From Liolophura sinensis (taxonomy: Eukaryota > Mollusca > Polyplacophora > Chitonida > Chitonidae): DNA of 64,000 nt. Each line of letters starts with the position of its first letter. The stretch's first letter is position 1. The notes under the pieces were generated by a model that had not been told where the DNA came from, searched no databases, and saw only the letters and a list, made by a program, of their open reading frames with translations. The position numbers and the translations under genes were made by a program. Shown here in pieces: positions 1 to 12,413 of this stretch. The stretch lies in contig NC_088302.1 of NCBI RefSeq assembly GCF_032854445.1, positions 19,403,338 to 19,467,337 of the forward strand, read 5' to 3'.

Positions 1-72
1 GATTATCACCTCTTGCTGAATGCCAAGGAAAGGACCAGCATTGACAAGCCCGGCATTGTTCATATAGAGATT
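1..72 (-). CDS. Short-chain dehydrogenase/reductase, internal exon fragment
   Basis: Read on the minus strand from 72 to 1, the frame AAT CTC TAT ATG gives NLYMNNAGLVNAGPFLGIQQ followed by EVII. NNAG is the hallmark of the classical SDR fold (end of beta-4, stabilising the Rossmann sheet), followed here by the usual hydrophobic stretch before the next helix. SDRs are NAD(P)-dependent oxidoreductases; the spacing recalls the SDR16C/retinol-dehydrogenase-like group, but the subfamily is a guess. An in-frame TAG lies immediately 5' (75-73 on the minus strand) and doubles as the acceptor AG, so the exon most likely starts at 72; the polypyrimidine tract before it is weak. The exon runs off the left edge. 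The TGxxxGxG cofactor exon should lie upstream (higher coordinates) and was not found, and the catalytic YxxxK should lie off-window. A retrocopy or decayed gene is possible. Confidence 0.5.
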
Positions 73-217
73 CTAAATTCTCCGTTCTCATTGTTCAGGT
101 CTCCGGGGTGATAACAATCGGTCGATAGCGCTCGTGGGACGATCGTTAAAGACTACTTGTTTCCCAACAATATAGCGCTCAAATCTGTACACCCAACGTA
201 GAAAAGTTAGTAATTTA

Positions 218-300
218 TCAAAGGTCGGTGGCTTACCAGGAGCATTCGGGTTTCCTCCATCCACCCACCCACAATGGTAACCGCAATAGTGTGAGCAAAA
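218..300 (+). mobile_element. SINE family 3, 3' fragment
   Basis: The 'aggtcggtggcttaccagg' stretch followed by 'tttcctccatcc' matches, in the opposite orientation, the core seen at 22839-22900 and 43037-43080. No tRNA-like head is present, so this is a 5'-truncated copy. Confidence 0.4.
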
Positions 301-2494
301 AAGGTCTTGGGTGCGACCTTGAACAGCAGTTAAATAAAAAAAAAATTCAAAGTCTCAAGTATGTCCAAGCTAGGAATTGAACGCGGTTCGCACTGTTAAG
401 ATGCTCTGATCTTACGGCTACCAGGATTTGGTTCACCAAATAAGGGATTACGCCACAATTCATAATGCTTAAAAAAATTTCCTGGGTACTGTTTTGTGCA
501 GAAAGCTTTTTTCATGTGTCTGAAGCGTAATATATGAGATCATGACTAAATTCACAAACTGCTTATTCTATGTGCGAATTTAAACCCAACCGACATTCAG
601 GTTACATCAATTATATTAATATACATTTTATGTCGTCCTTTGATAAAATTTTGGAAAGTCTTCCTCCTCCCTCAAACGGTTTACTAAAACAGCAATACAA
701 AGTAGCCCATTCGTTAGATGTACATTGTAATTCACGTTTTTGTTCCCTTTATTAAACTAGAAAGGTTTTACACGCACTTTGTTATGTGAGATTTTAATAC
801 CTTGCTGACTTTGTCTTCCTGCTTCTGGTTACAGTTAAATTTTGCAGTCCACAAATAACATATCAGAAAACTTGAACCGAACTCGTTTTGTACGGAGACA
901 ATTAATCAACACAGTAGAGCTGTATTTTGTTTTGCTGAGCTATGAAGAGGGAGACAACTCTGTTCGGCTTTATCAGCTTCTCTGAAAGTTGGGGTGAAAT
1001 GTGTATTTAGAACATATGGGCTATATGCAGTGAACGTCGTGAAACATTTGAATACAGTTTTGACGGAATAGGATTTCAGTACTTAAAGGCTCTCACTGGA
1101 GGAAAGGTCTGCAAGATTCTCTCCGCTAACCCCATTTGCAATGTGGCTCGGGTCACGTTCATGAGTCATAACAGCGCGAGCTACATCGTGCCTACTCAAA
1201 TGCAAATGTCCTTGATGACGCCTTACTGTGTCAATATAAGATCATTCAGCGTCTATGTTTTCAATTTAGTGAAAAGGAGCGAATCTTGTTTATCTTATTA
1301 TTTTCACAAAGCACTTAGTGAACTAAATGATGAAATTGCCTTTCAGTTGATGATTTGTTCGAAAGCATATCAGCTAATACTGGTCTGAGTTTATATCTAA
1401 AAATTTTGCCAACTCAGCAGCCAATGCAGTTGACCAATATCAGAGCATAGCAGCAGCAGTGTTATTGTTCATATTTAATATACGGTGGCGCAATTTGTTT
1501 TAGGCTAAGTACGAAACTGAAGACTTAGTCTAAAGTTAAATCTGGTATTGAGTCCTAAACTAGTTTTGGGCATGTCGGACCCGGATGTGTTCTTGAATCA
1601 CTATAACTCATACTACGACACAACTAACTCTTTGTTGCCTCCTGAGTAACCCCTAGCAAAAACGTGTTAACGACATTATTTGTCATATGAAGACCACCTT
1701 TTCGACAAACAGTACACAATATGTTCTTGAAATCCTTGAATTGCTTTAATCTAAAATTACATCAAAACCCCACATCACGCACATTACGTATCAAGTCACG
1801 TTTTAAATAATAGAGCTTTATCACTAAAAATAAACTGACGTTTGATTTTTTCTTCAAAGGCATGTAAATCTTATTTTATCTCAAGAAAAGCAAAAGGGAG
1901 TTGAATACACCAAGAGATCGATATTAGAAGAAAGAATTTTAGATCGAAGTGACTCCTCATCTATCCTTAGATTTTTGTGTCTTTGATGTTCAAACAATGC
2001 TTTTCCCCTTTAACTGTTGCTTTGAACATTTATCGTGTTAGGAACCATGTGCATTCCGTTATCGGTAAAGTAGAAATGAGATATTTTTATTTCTTTTTTG
2101 ACAATAAACCTTGAATGTTCGTGATGTAATCCTGATGAAAAACTGACCTCATGCAACGACATCAACCAACCGCAAAACGCTCTGTGAGTTTTAAATATTT
2201 ATGGTGTATTTTGAGTGAGAAACCCGGACCTGATGAAACTGTCAATCAAGACAATAAATCAGTCAAACCAAAAAACTCTCCATGCGTGTTCAAGGTATTC
2301 CTTTTAAAGAATTTCGACATAACTGACAAACGCACAGACGAAGATAATCAGGATGATAAAACTTACAATGAAGAGAGAAGTAATCATACCCAACATAAAT
2401 TTGACAAACCAGATGTTTCCCCTGAAATAAGACGAAAAACAACAGCATAACAATTGTTCCAAATGATGTATACCTGCACAGTGATACAATGCCA
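301..2494. other. Non-coding stretch, nothing recognised
   Basis: AT-rich unique-looking sequence. The short open frames (for example 1143-1388, which opens on GTG, and 2151-2450, which opens on ATG) show no family motif, no repeat and no convincing splice sites. I see no gene or RNA here. Confidence 0.5.
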
Positions 2495-2503
2495 CCAATA
2501 CTT

Positions 2504-2769
2504 TGATTTATTTATTTATTTGATTGGTGTTTTACGCCTTACTCAAGAATATTTCATTTATACGACGGCGACCAGCAGGTAAGAGGAAACCGGGCAGAGC
2601 CCGGGGAAACTCATGACTATCCGCAGGTATGCTGGCAGGTCTTCCCACGTACGGCCGGAGAGGAAGACAGTATGAGCTGGACTTGAACTCACAGCGACCG
2701 CATCGGGGAGAGGCTCCTGGATCATTGCGTAGCTCTGGCCTGCTAACCACCTAGGCCACGGGGGCCTTT
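2504..2769 (-). mobile_element. SINE family 1, full length with 9-bp TSD
   Basis: Full-length tRNA-derived SINE on the minus strand. The tRNA-like head is at the right end (A-box-like TGGCCTAGGTGG, B-box-like GAGTTCAAGTCC near 2690), followed by a central body and a 3' tail of TAAA/AAAT units at the left end. It is flanked by exact 9-bp direct repeats CCAATACTT at 2495-2503 and 2770-2778, the signature of LINE-mediated insertion. Open frames across this stretch are SINE sequence, not genes. Confidence 0.88.
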
Positions 2770-3469
2770 CCAATACTTCCATGCTGACGTAATCACCATA
2801 TGAGCGATACAATGTTGACGGAAACAATTACCTCGCAACTATTCGTCACCGAAGCAATGAAGCAACATGCCGAAATGATATACCTGTTTACATGACCTTG
2901 TCTGTCCCCTAATCCCCCAGTATATTTTCAAGGATTCTTCGTTTTTCTGCTTTCCTTCCAATTTTTCCGCTGGTTTTGATTCAAGTATCTATTTTTACCC
3001 CAAGACGTTACACTTACAAGTGTTATTTTTAAATAAAAATGCCACCATTTCGGTGGTCACGGAATTCGAATTCAGCGAAATTAGTAAAGATGCCACTTTT
3101 GACTTTAATGAGAAATATAATTTTGAAACTGTGGAATGAAATCCGTTTAGGAACAGCGAATTTACTTTAGTCCTAGATTATGAGAAGCCGAGAGAAAACC
3201 GAACTCCCTGGGAACGACTTGACCACGCCAGTGATGAAAGGTTGCTGCTTAAGCCAATAAATAAGTTTTCACCAACTCGGCTAGGCATATACTAGTGTTA
3301 TTCATTGCGTAATGAGAAAAATGTATCTCAAAATAAGCACTGACAAGTAATCACTAATAATTCAGGAAAAAAAACCTCCATTCATCACGGCTACGTCAAA
3401 TTAATCACTGGTAAATCCCCAAATATGCCGAGGGTAATACACTCATGTCGAGTAACAGTGTCAGTGTCC

Positions 3470-3525
3470 CCCTCCTGCCGTACGTGAGGTGTGTCGGCAA
3501 TATGCAGATGGTTGTGGGTTTGCCA
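3470..3525 (+). mobile_element. SINE family 1, short internal fragment
   Basis: The order 'gccgtacgtga', 'gtcggcaatatgcagatgg', 'tcgtggg'-like matches the middle of SINE family 1. Both ends are missing. Confidence 0.4.
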
Positions 3526-3789
3526 AGTGTAAGAGGACCACTGTCGGAGAGTAAAGATAAGAAGCAACTGGCTTGTGCCATTCTCAGATAGGCCTTACAC
3601 ACGATCAAAACAAAGAAACAGGAAGACGCTTGAATAAGTTCAATACATATATTTGAACAAAAATAGACCAATAATACAACTGACAATAATATACAAAACA
3701 ATACAAATCATTACAAAAATATATAGTCTCGTACTGATGACAGCGTCCAGAATAGTGATGTTTATCACCAACTGCGTGTGAAAGTGTAA

Positions 3790-3893
3790 CTTCTTAGGGT
3801 GGACATATTACATGCATTCTAAGGATTCTTTCGTCGTCATATGACTGAAAAATTGTTCAGTACGACGTTAAACCCCAAGCACTCACTCACTCA
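3790..3893 (+). mobile_element. SINE family 2, 3' end
   Basis: Matches the last ~100 bp of the complete family 2 copy at 24624-24999: 'acatgcattctaagga', then the CGTCGT...ACGACG stem-loop with a 24-nt loop, then 'ttaaacc' and an ACTC-rich tail. 5'-truncated. Confidence 0.75.
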
Positions 3894-3895
3894 CT

Positions 3896-5364
3896 CTCAG
3901 GGTGGACGGGTAGCGTCCGTGAAGCCGAGCTGGTGATGTATTTTTCATTTCTACGAAATATACACAAAGTCACTTTCAGGGTAAACTAGGATGAAATGTA
4001 CGTAATCGCACACAGAGACAATGAGCGATACAGGCTCCAAAATAACGTCTCTAAAAATCAGCAAGTGGCGAAACACAAGCTCACAAAGTGCTACAAACAG
4101 AAAATAGAGTACAAAATCGGTAAAATCCTTCACAGTGGATGACAATAAATATGACTGCTCTCAAGTGGACTTGAGTAACTGACTGCGAATTTCACAACTC
4201 CTGGCTAATATTTATACACTAACGTGAAGAAAATTCTGGATGGTGTGATCGTAAACATGTTTACAACACCGATACATATTTCCAAAATGCATACTCTATG
4301 TACAACTAACACTAAACTCAAAAACGCGGAAGCCTCCGTCCTCGACTGAATTTTAGTGCAGGCTATAACGCACACAGAGGGGAAAATGTAGGTCATTCAA
4401 GAACAAATAAAAAAAATATCATACAATATTTAAAGACGGGATTCGTAACACAATCCAGGCTTCGTCGCACCATAATGTTCTTGGTACGGCATAAAACACC
4501 AATCAAAAAAATTAATTAATTAATCCAACAACAGAGCAAAAACTGGTTCAAGTAAGCAGTCACAGTTAGATCCGATAATAAAATTAGAAATGCATTGGTT
4601 TTAATCATATTACCACCACCATTCGTGTAGACTTTAGCCTTCTGTCTATAACATATTGACGAAGTTTTTACATAAGAGATTCGTGTAATACGACTTAATG
4701 TAAAACCCTTATACGGAACACTGGGCTCCGTGTTTTCAAATGCCTTTTCACATGATTATGGTCACGTGTTGGTAGATGTTTGAAAATAATGTATGTAAAA
4801 TGTATCTGTTAAAGACTAGCCGTCAAGGAAACTAACCCAAGCGATATACAATATAGATTCTGCATGCAACGCGACACTAACCTATCAGATTGGTACAGCG
4901 GCAGTAGCCTTTATTATTAAAACTATTGTCACTTACTCAATACATGCAAAAAAAAATCTATTGAATACAAACACTTGACGTCAAGTAGGAAAAACGCCTG
5001 GCAACTGTGGATTCTTGAAACAACACGTTCATTCTTTATTAAGGACCATCAGTTGCTGGACGTTGCTGTATTACATAGAGCCCTACTCTCCCGCTCTTGA
5101 CCTTGCTATCGATCATCTAGACAATGCGATAACGTGCTAGCTGGCGTGTAAATATAGTGAGGCAATATATAGCAAATCTGAATCCTTGCTGACGTTTATA
5201 CTGAAATCTTTTGTGAAACAGACCATCCCAGAAATACATTCTACGTGCGTGCCTGTCTATTAAGCGTTGTACCAGGGTAGGAAACAACCGACAAAAATAA
5301 ATCTGAGGTAAATCTGAGTTTTCGCAAGTCATAATAGTAGTTGCTGCCCCATATATTGTCATAG
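3896..5364. other. Non-coding stretch with one SINE tail
   Basis: Only a family 1 3' tail at about 4469-4525 (+ orientation, 'acggcataaaacacca') is recognisable. Nothing else is supported; the short minus-strand frames here have no family features. Confidence 0.4.
4469..4525 (+). mobile_element. SINE family 1, 3' end
   Basis: 'cataatgttcttggtacgg' then 'cataaaacaccaatca' and an AATTAATT-type tail. Only the last ~55 bp of the element remain, with an internal deletion of the stem-loop. Confidence 0.55.
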
Positions 5365-5452
5365 TTCACCCGGTTTCCTCCCTCCATAACGCTGGTCGGT
5401 GTCATGTAAGTGAAATATTCTTGAGTACTGCGTTTCAAATAAATCAAAGTAG
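5365..5452 (+). mobile_element. SINE family 1, 3' end
   Basis: 'cccggtttcctccctccata' leads into 'gtaagtgaaatattcttga' and 'gtactgcg', the family 1 3' module, ending in a short AAAT tail. 5'-truncated and diverged. Confidence 0.65.
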
Positions 5453-5544
5453 TAAAAATCGTCATAGTTATTTCTAAAAATGCGTGAAGTGTAGGTGAGA
5501 AAAAGACTTAAGTATAAAATTATTCTGTGTAGTGGACAAGGAGT

Positions 5545-6030
5545 TGATTGGAGTGTCGGTGAGCACAAAGCGTGACCAGCTCTTCATGGAGTTGATATTG
5601 AAGCGATTGATGTGTCGGTGAGAACAAAGCGTGACCAGCTCTTTCATGGAGTTGATATTGAAGCGATTGATGCGTCGGTGAGAACAAAGCGTGACCAGCT
5701 CTTTCATGGAGTGGATATTGAAGCGATTGAAGTGTCGGCGAGAACAAAGCGTGACCAGCTCTTTCATGGAGTTGATATTGAAGCGATTGATGTGTCGGTG
5801 AGAACAAAGCGTGACCAGCTCTTTCATGGAGTGGATATTGAAGCGATTGAAGTGTCGGCGAGAACAAAGCGTGACCAGCTCTTTCATGGAGTGGATATTG
5901 AAGCGATTGATGCGTCGGTGAGAACAAAGCGTGACCAGCTCTTTCATGGAGTGGATATTGAAGCGATTGAAGCGTAGGTTAGAACAAGGCGTGTCCAGCC
6001 CTTCCGTGGACTGGACATTGGGCTGATTGA
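5545..6030. repeat. 60-bp minisatellite, about 8 copies
   Basis: Near-perfect 60-bp tandem array. The unit contains 'gagaacaaagcgtgaccagc', 'tctttcatgga', 'tattgaagcgattga'. Two unit types differ at fixed sites (gttgatattg...tgtgtcggtg versus gtggatattg...agtgtcggcg) and partly alternate, suggesting growth by 120-bp as well as 60-bp steps. The first and last units are diverged. Because 60 is divisible by 3, several frames stay open across the array on both strands; none opens on a convincing ATG with coding context, so I treat it as non-coding. Confidence 0.92.
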
Positions 6031-6060
6031 AGTATGTACAATATTGATGTGAAGCTGACA

Positions 6061-7970
6061 GGAATTTATGAGAGTTTCAAACGATTACAGATTTTGAACA
6101 CAGTTAACAAGACAACCCGGCATATTGAACCTCGGGGGAGCGGCAGTTAAGCAGCTTCCAACATAATCCTCTTTGTTTTAGACCACCAGCCAATCTGTCT
6201 TCTGTCAAATAGTCTACCTGACCTGACATCACAGGGCAGACATTGGGAGATAATTTGGAATATTACTCACCTTCCCACGTTTAACAAAATTGTACATATT
6301 ACATAAAATTTTAAAGATACTTCATTATTGCCACAAATCCCTAAGAATATAGCATGGAGTAAGATTCTTTTTTTTTTCAATTGAACACCAGCTGTGTGTT
6401 TCTTAAGCTGTGTAATCAGAGTACCTTCCTACACTATATTACGCAAGACATTAGTTCAGTCGCATTCTCGATGAAAAATTACTGAGCACGACAGTATTAA
6501 AATAAGTAAATGAATTTAAAAATCCGACTATTGAGCTTTTACTGTGGTCTCTGGCCCTAGGGAAAGTGGCTATTGGTGACGAGATGAATTGATAATAAAC
6601 AGACATCAGCCCATCTCCTTGAAATATTAAAGGCACGAGGCCGAAAGCCAGTGTCAAAAATGGCCGTTATTTACAGCAGGGTTTGATTTCCCAGACCCTT
6701 GCTTATTCACAATCCGGCTGGTGGTTTGATAATATATTTTGGGAGGAAATATATTTCACTTCTTTTCGTGATCAATGTCGTATTCTTTTAATAATCTTCG
6801 TGCTGACTAACGTGATTTAGTCATTACATTATAAAAATGGGTGGTCATTTTACATTATCTAAAGGTCAAGGACGGTAAGTCACTACAAAGTTTGTACAGT
6901 TAAACAACGACAGGGATGAATTTGCTTAAGGTCACTCTCATATGTAAGCTCAGTAAAGGTTTAATAAAGCCGACAAGGCCCCGATAATGCTTATAATATC
7001 GAAGCACTGAAGATTTTCACAATGCAACAATATAAGAAAGAATCAAAAATAAACACTGGCTGAGATTGAATTCCAAGTATGCATACTGTAACTGGAGGAA
7101 GATCCTTCGTTGTTTACATTGAATAAACTGAAGGGGAAAATATCTAAATGAACACCGTTTTTCACTGAATAGAATTCCACAGGAGATTTATGCGGATAGT
7201 CTAGACAAATCAGTCACGTCTGACAGTTTTAGTATTAACTACGATGTAGTTCAGAAATGAATCGATAGTACCAGCTCAGACCATTCTCTTGACAACTGGC
7301 AGCAAACCAACATTCTCAATGAATTTTTCAAACGTGTCCTTCTTTTCCAGTGTGTTTCCTCGTGAAGTTTTTTTAGGCCAAGTGGTTGGTTAGGGTCTGT
7401 TACTGAAGAAACCCACGCTCAGAACCGTGGACACGAAAGCAGGAAAGGATTTATCCAATATGTGAAGGACTAAATCTAAATATGAAAGCCAATTTGAATA
7501 CCTGTGAAACAGTTAAACTATGCCAATTTTGGTTTTGTTTATTCATTCATATATTCACCTGACTGGTGCTTACAAAGGGCTAACATTCACATGTGTGACA
7601 CTCAAATTGTCATCCGTCTAACGAGTTGTCAAATTGGTAGAATGCAGCTGTTCTCTGACGAATTTCATGTAAAGCCATCTAATCTGCCGTACGAATGCCA
7701 GTTGCTAAAACAGCCGACAAGGCCCCGGTAACAGTGGAAGGGTAGTTACGTATGTGATACTTTGTGATAGAACCAAAAGATGTTGGCCCTGGCGATTGAA
7801 AAACAAGCATATTGAGCTCTTGGCCACGGAAAGAAGTAATATAAATATTTTATCGTTTTCCTGTAAAAATGTATGGCCTCGACATATACTGCAAATTAAA
7901 TACCAAAAGATCACAAAATACCCTGAATTTGGTAGAATTGTCATATAGGATGTAAAAGCCTACAGCATAA
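6061..7970. other. Non-coding stretch, nothing recognised
   Basis: AT-rich sequence without repeats, SINEs or supported exons. Short frames such as 6451-6657 and 7504-7731 lack any family motif. Confidence 0.45.
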
Positions 7971-8085
7971 AAAAAAGTAAAATCAGAGCAGCAACGCCAG
8001 TGTGATATCTGGAAAATGGTCACACGTACCCGGTGAAATACGGTATCCTGTTAGTGTACCTTAGTTAGGCTTTTATTTTTCACAC
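7971..8085 (-). repeat. Unclassified dispersed repeat (family D), copy 1
   Basis: 'gtaaaatcagagcagcaacg' then 'cagtgtgatatctgg', 'aatggtcacacgta', 'ccggtgaaatacgg'. The same ordered blocks recur at 11615, 46789, 49131, 52570, 52918, 54416 and 57105 (either strand). No coding capacity; a non-autonomous transposon is likely but its ends are not defined. Confidence 0.6.
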
Positions 8086-8700
8086 TTCACCCGATGTGCA
8101 GGGAGTAGCCCGGACGTCGTTATAAGTGGCTACCAAAGCCAATCTGTTTTACTACATTCTGATATTTAGCAATAAATCTGTAGATCTCTATCGAGCGTAG
8201 ATTCATTACACAGCCTTTGTTAGCATGGCCTGCGGACTGATCCTATCTAGATTCATTTCCATGAGCTTGAGAAGCTTTAGGCGCTCAGTATTTGTAATCT
8301 CATTGGCCGGAATTCCTTCTTTTGGTTGGATTTTTGTTTGTCACCAATACGCTTATGATCTTCACTGCACTCGGACATAATACGGATTAAGGCTATATAC
8401 TGTGTATGTATGTCATCCTATGCGACAGGTATTCCGGTACACCAGCACCATAATCTCATTGGCTTGCCATCTGACCAAAAAAAATATCCGGCATAAGCTG
8501 ATCACATAGTTGAAGTGAGACTGAAAACTGATGATAACCTAATAGTATATATTGGTTAACTTTGCTGTACATTGGTGTGGTGGAAGAAAAGAAACTTGAA
8601 CGGTAAGAAAATCTTAAGGTGTGTATGAATAGATTTAATCTGAACAAGAAATGACCGCGGTCCGGAAACAAGAATGTAAAAAATGGAAAATAAAGAGTTT

Positions 8701-8930
8701 TCTTTATTCTTTATTTAAATCAAGAGTTTTAAGCGATGTTGAAAAGACGCAAGTAATGTTCTAGGCGAATGAATGAAATCAGTATCTCAATCGTGTACTA
8801 ATGCTAGATTAAAATCTTTATTTCTTTATTTAAATCAAGAGTTTTCAGCGATGTTGAAAAGACGCAAGGAATGTTCTAGGCGAATGAATGAAATCACTAT
8901 CTCAATCGTGTACTAATGCTAGATTAAATG
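8701..8930. repeat. 115-bp tandem duplication
   Basis: Two copies about 115 bp apart share 'ttatttaaatcaagagtttt', 'gcgatgttgaaaagacgcaa', 'ggcgaatgaatgaaatca' and 'tcgtgtactaatgctagatt' with only a few differences. A diverged relative of the core ('gatgcaaggaatgttcaggg') occurs near 57860-57885, so the duplicated unit is part of a dispersed repeat. Confidence 0.85.
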
Positions 8931-9639
8931 TTGTCGATAATCAAAGTATGTATCTCCGTTGTGCTTTGATTGAAACTGTTCGTATATCTATCATGGCGAT
9001 TGAATTCAACTCAACGAATGTACGACTCCTAGCCCGAGGTTCAGCGAAATCAGCCACAGTTATGAAGCAGAGTGCTTCATGACTCGATAGATACCCATAT
9101 GAAGTTTAATCCGCGCATGGCTGTAGGTTATAGATTCCTGAGTAAAGAGGCTAAATAGGATTCCACGTGAGGGTATGTCAATTTACTTTTAATCAGGCGT
9201 TCCACGACACGGGTGGTTTTCCTGTCACGCACGAGGCGCTTTGATGTTGAAAATAATGACAATGAACTTCCTAACCAGCAAGCCATGCCAGGGAGACAAA
9301 AAACGCTGGGTTTGGTATCAACCAAGCAACACAGGATACTTCCAGCTTAGAGTCGGATTGTGAATGCCTTATGTTATATCATGGAAACATTATCTGAGGT
9401 CGCCTCAGAATTTCCCAAAGTCTAAACCAGACGCAAATTGTCGCAGTGGGGAATCTAACCCGGTTTTAACCAATGTTATGATGCGAATTCCAAGCACCGA
9501 TTGTTCTAGCGTTAATCCAGATATCACCAGTTATATCACCGGGACCCAAAACTGAGCACTTTGGACTACACAAATTGTATTTTTATAGAATTGGTCGGTA
9601 TCATGATGTGTATTGAAGTACCTGATGAATACATCAAAT

Positions 9640-9840
9640 TTTAATGGTTTATGCCATGTTCAAGAATATTTCACAAACATATGACAGAGGCCATGGTTGA
9701 GGGTGGAAACGTTGGAGTCAGATCAAACTATTGCACCTCACTAGGTATGCCGACCAGGCAAAAAACTTCTCACACTGATTCATAACTGAACCATTGGGAA
9801 CTAGATTCGATCGCGCGACCTCCCTGTTCTAGTTAAAGAG
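9640..9840 (-). mobile_element. SINE family 1, decayed copy
   Basis: 'ttcaagaatatttcac', 'ccatggttgagggtggaaac' and a tRNA-like end with 'ttgggaactagattcgatcg' follow the order of family 1 on the minus strand, but with many substitutions and deletions. An old insertion. Confidence 0.4.
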
Positions 9841-11614
9841 ATCCGCGTTTAGGCAGGCTAAACCGATGGAACAACAAATATTCCACAAATGCACAAGGAA
9901 AATATTGTGAAAAATGTTTATTGGGATACTTGCATTAAGAAATGAACTGTTGCCTAACTTGTCCAAGTTACATAAATCATAAATTGTATACTTTGCCCCA
10001 ATAACACACATAATAATACTGTGTTTTGTTGAAATTTTAACAAAAATCATGGTAAAAGAATACGCCATTCTGATGAGTTGATAAAACACTAACGACAACA
10101 TGGAGAGGAGTTTTTACATCTCATTTTGAATTTTGTGTTTTGCCACTTTCGCGTTTGGCATTGTTCACTTTGTTTTGCAGTTTGCACAAATGTAATAGAT
10201 ATTCTATGTTTCTACCATTTAATTTGAAAGATCTCAAGTCATCTAAATCAATTTTTTCCCACACATGACGCCTTACTCGGGTTAGCCGGGTTTTCGATCT
10301 CTATGGAACCTGATTCTGTGTGCTAATTTATCAGACACTAACCTGAGGTTACTGGAAGAAACAGAGAACTTTGCAGAAAATCCTTCATTAGAAACACGAC
10401 TTTGTCAGGAAAAGACATCGTTAATTCTCTACATGAAGATATCAGCAGTCCCAGAATAGTTCCAAGACTGAGAAAACCCACAGTCTTAGACCTAACCGGG
10501 GCATCGATTTTAAGGTCCTGACAGAAGAATAAATATTTCACCGTTGCCATTTCCTTCTTAACCATTTGGGCTGGCAGCCGGTGTCTAGTTTCAGGTTTTG
10601 TAACCTGTATTGAATGACTTGTATTAACATTAACCATTCAGCCTTAGTGAATTCTTTCAGATAATACATGCTCGATACTCTCATCAGAGAACGCCGGGAG
10701 AAACTCTAGAACTTCCAAGCGACATTTTTCTCCAAAGATGAAGAAGTCTAACGGAGCTACAGTGTATATACATACATCGCATATTTACGAAGATTAATCT
10801 CCATGCAAATTTCTGCGACTGTGGACACATGAGCATTACACAAAAAAACAAGAATAAACGGCGGATGTGTCTTCAAAAGTTGCGACGCGTGCGCATTTCA
10901 AAAATGCTCCCTCAATCAAGAGCCAGAAACACACCACACGCCAACAAAAACAAACAACAACGCAGTCCTTTTCTTTGCAACTAAAAATAATCTAATATTA
11001 AAATCTTATAATTTGAAAAAAATGGGTTTTTATAATTAGATATAGTTAAGCAGGTAGAATATTTGCTGGTTTGAAGCAGAAGGCGACAAATGACAAGAGA
11101 TCACAGATTGACAACAGTTTTCTCCTTTGTATTATGCCCAGCTTGCTGCGCTCTATTTTTTATATCCCGTCCTTTTCGTTTCACCTAGTTTTTTTTCTTG
11201 TAGCGAATCTTTATACGTGGCTTGACGTGGTTTGATTAATGGCTTGAGCAAGATGTGTTGAAATATTCATTCGCTTACGTCCACGTTGCCATATGAATAT
11301 GACACGGCTAGTCATTAACACAGCCTTCGACGCTCACCGTGCATTTGATGTCAAAATAATGGTTCTAGTATTGATTTCTTATGACAGTCAGCTGAACTCC
11401 TCTCTAATCGTGCTTCTAATTTGGTCCGAAGACTCGTTTGCAGTTTTTGGGTCTTAATATATAATGTGAATATAGTTGGATTAAAATAACAAAGCTATTT
11501 GGTAATTCTGGAAGATAGTTTTTATACAGACCCTTCACAGCCTGAGATGCTAGCTTATAACAAACGCCACAGATCTAACTGTAAAAACAACATCCCATTT
11601 CGTGATTGTACGTG

Positions 11615-11730
11615 GGGGACGAGAGTACGATACGTGGCAAATGGTCACATATAAAAGGATAAATACGGTCTCTTGTCAGTTTAGCTCATTTAGGGTTTTA
11701 TTCTAACTGTCCTTGTAATTAGAGGCAAAA
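11615..11730 (-). repeat. Family D dispersed repeat, copy 2
   Basis: 'gtggcaaatggtcacata', 'aaatacggtctcttgtca', 'ttagggttttattctaact' follow the same order as in copy 1 at 7971. Non-coding. Confidence 0.55.
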
Positions 11731-12327
11731 TACAATCGTAAAAGCGGAAAAGATAACAGCAATCTTTGGACAAATGGTGAAAATGAAGAAACAAGCCACA
11801 AACTGTTGGCCTTCGAGAACCACACGTCATATTTAAATATCAGAGACTGAATATTTGAAAGTTCAAAATGGTAACCATTTTAAGAAGACCGACAAATTTT
11901 GTGACTTAGCTATTATACGAAGGGAGTGACTCACGAACTTTTCCATACATGGCGCACATCATATTGTTGGAAGAGAGGTGGCCTGCAAACAATGTTACTC
12001 TGCGCGAAGGGCCACACGAACATGGTAGACGTTTTTTTGTCGCCAAGGCCTCAACAAAGGCGTAAAGCAACCCCCATCATCGGACAAGGCAGGAACCAGG
12101 GATAATCTCTCGCACCCCTAAATAATATCTCCAAAAGCAATAACAAAGATCATGAGAATACCTTTCGAATCCACAGATTATTGTTGAAGATATTCTAGAT
12201 ACAGTAAGTTAAACAACTTGACTTTTTTATGTCATAAAATTTTGATTTCCCTCAAATATCGTTTTATATGGTTCCATAAGAATACATGTATGCAGTGTTA
12301 GTCGTTCATATTAGGGCTTTATTTGTT

Positions 12328-12413
12328 TTTCACCATAATGCTGGCCACCGTCGTATAAGTGAAATATTCTTGAGAACGGCGTAAAACACCAATCAAATAA
12401 ATAAATAAATAAA
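12328..12413 (+). mobile_element. SINE family 1, 3' end
   Basis: 'caccataatgctggccaccg' leads into 'tcgtataagtgaaatattct', 'ggcgtaaaacaccaatca' and an (AATA)n tail. Clear 5'-truncated copy on the plus strand. Confidence 0.85.

Larger units (their letters stand above)
8931..12327. other. Non-coding stretch with decayed repeats
   Basis: Holds a decayed family 1 SINE (about 9640-9840, minus) and a family D repeat (about 11615-11730). No exon, tRNA or rRNA is seen. Frames at 9829-10101 and 10338-10637 (minus) have no recognisable features. Confidence 0.4.

Noticed and set aside
5474-5977. Overlapping 121-157-codon repeat frames
   Set aside because: Open on both strands only because the 60-bp unit has no stops in those frames; no ATG-based start with coding context.
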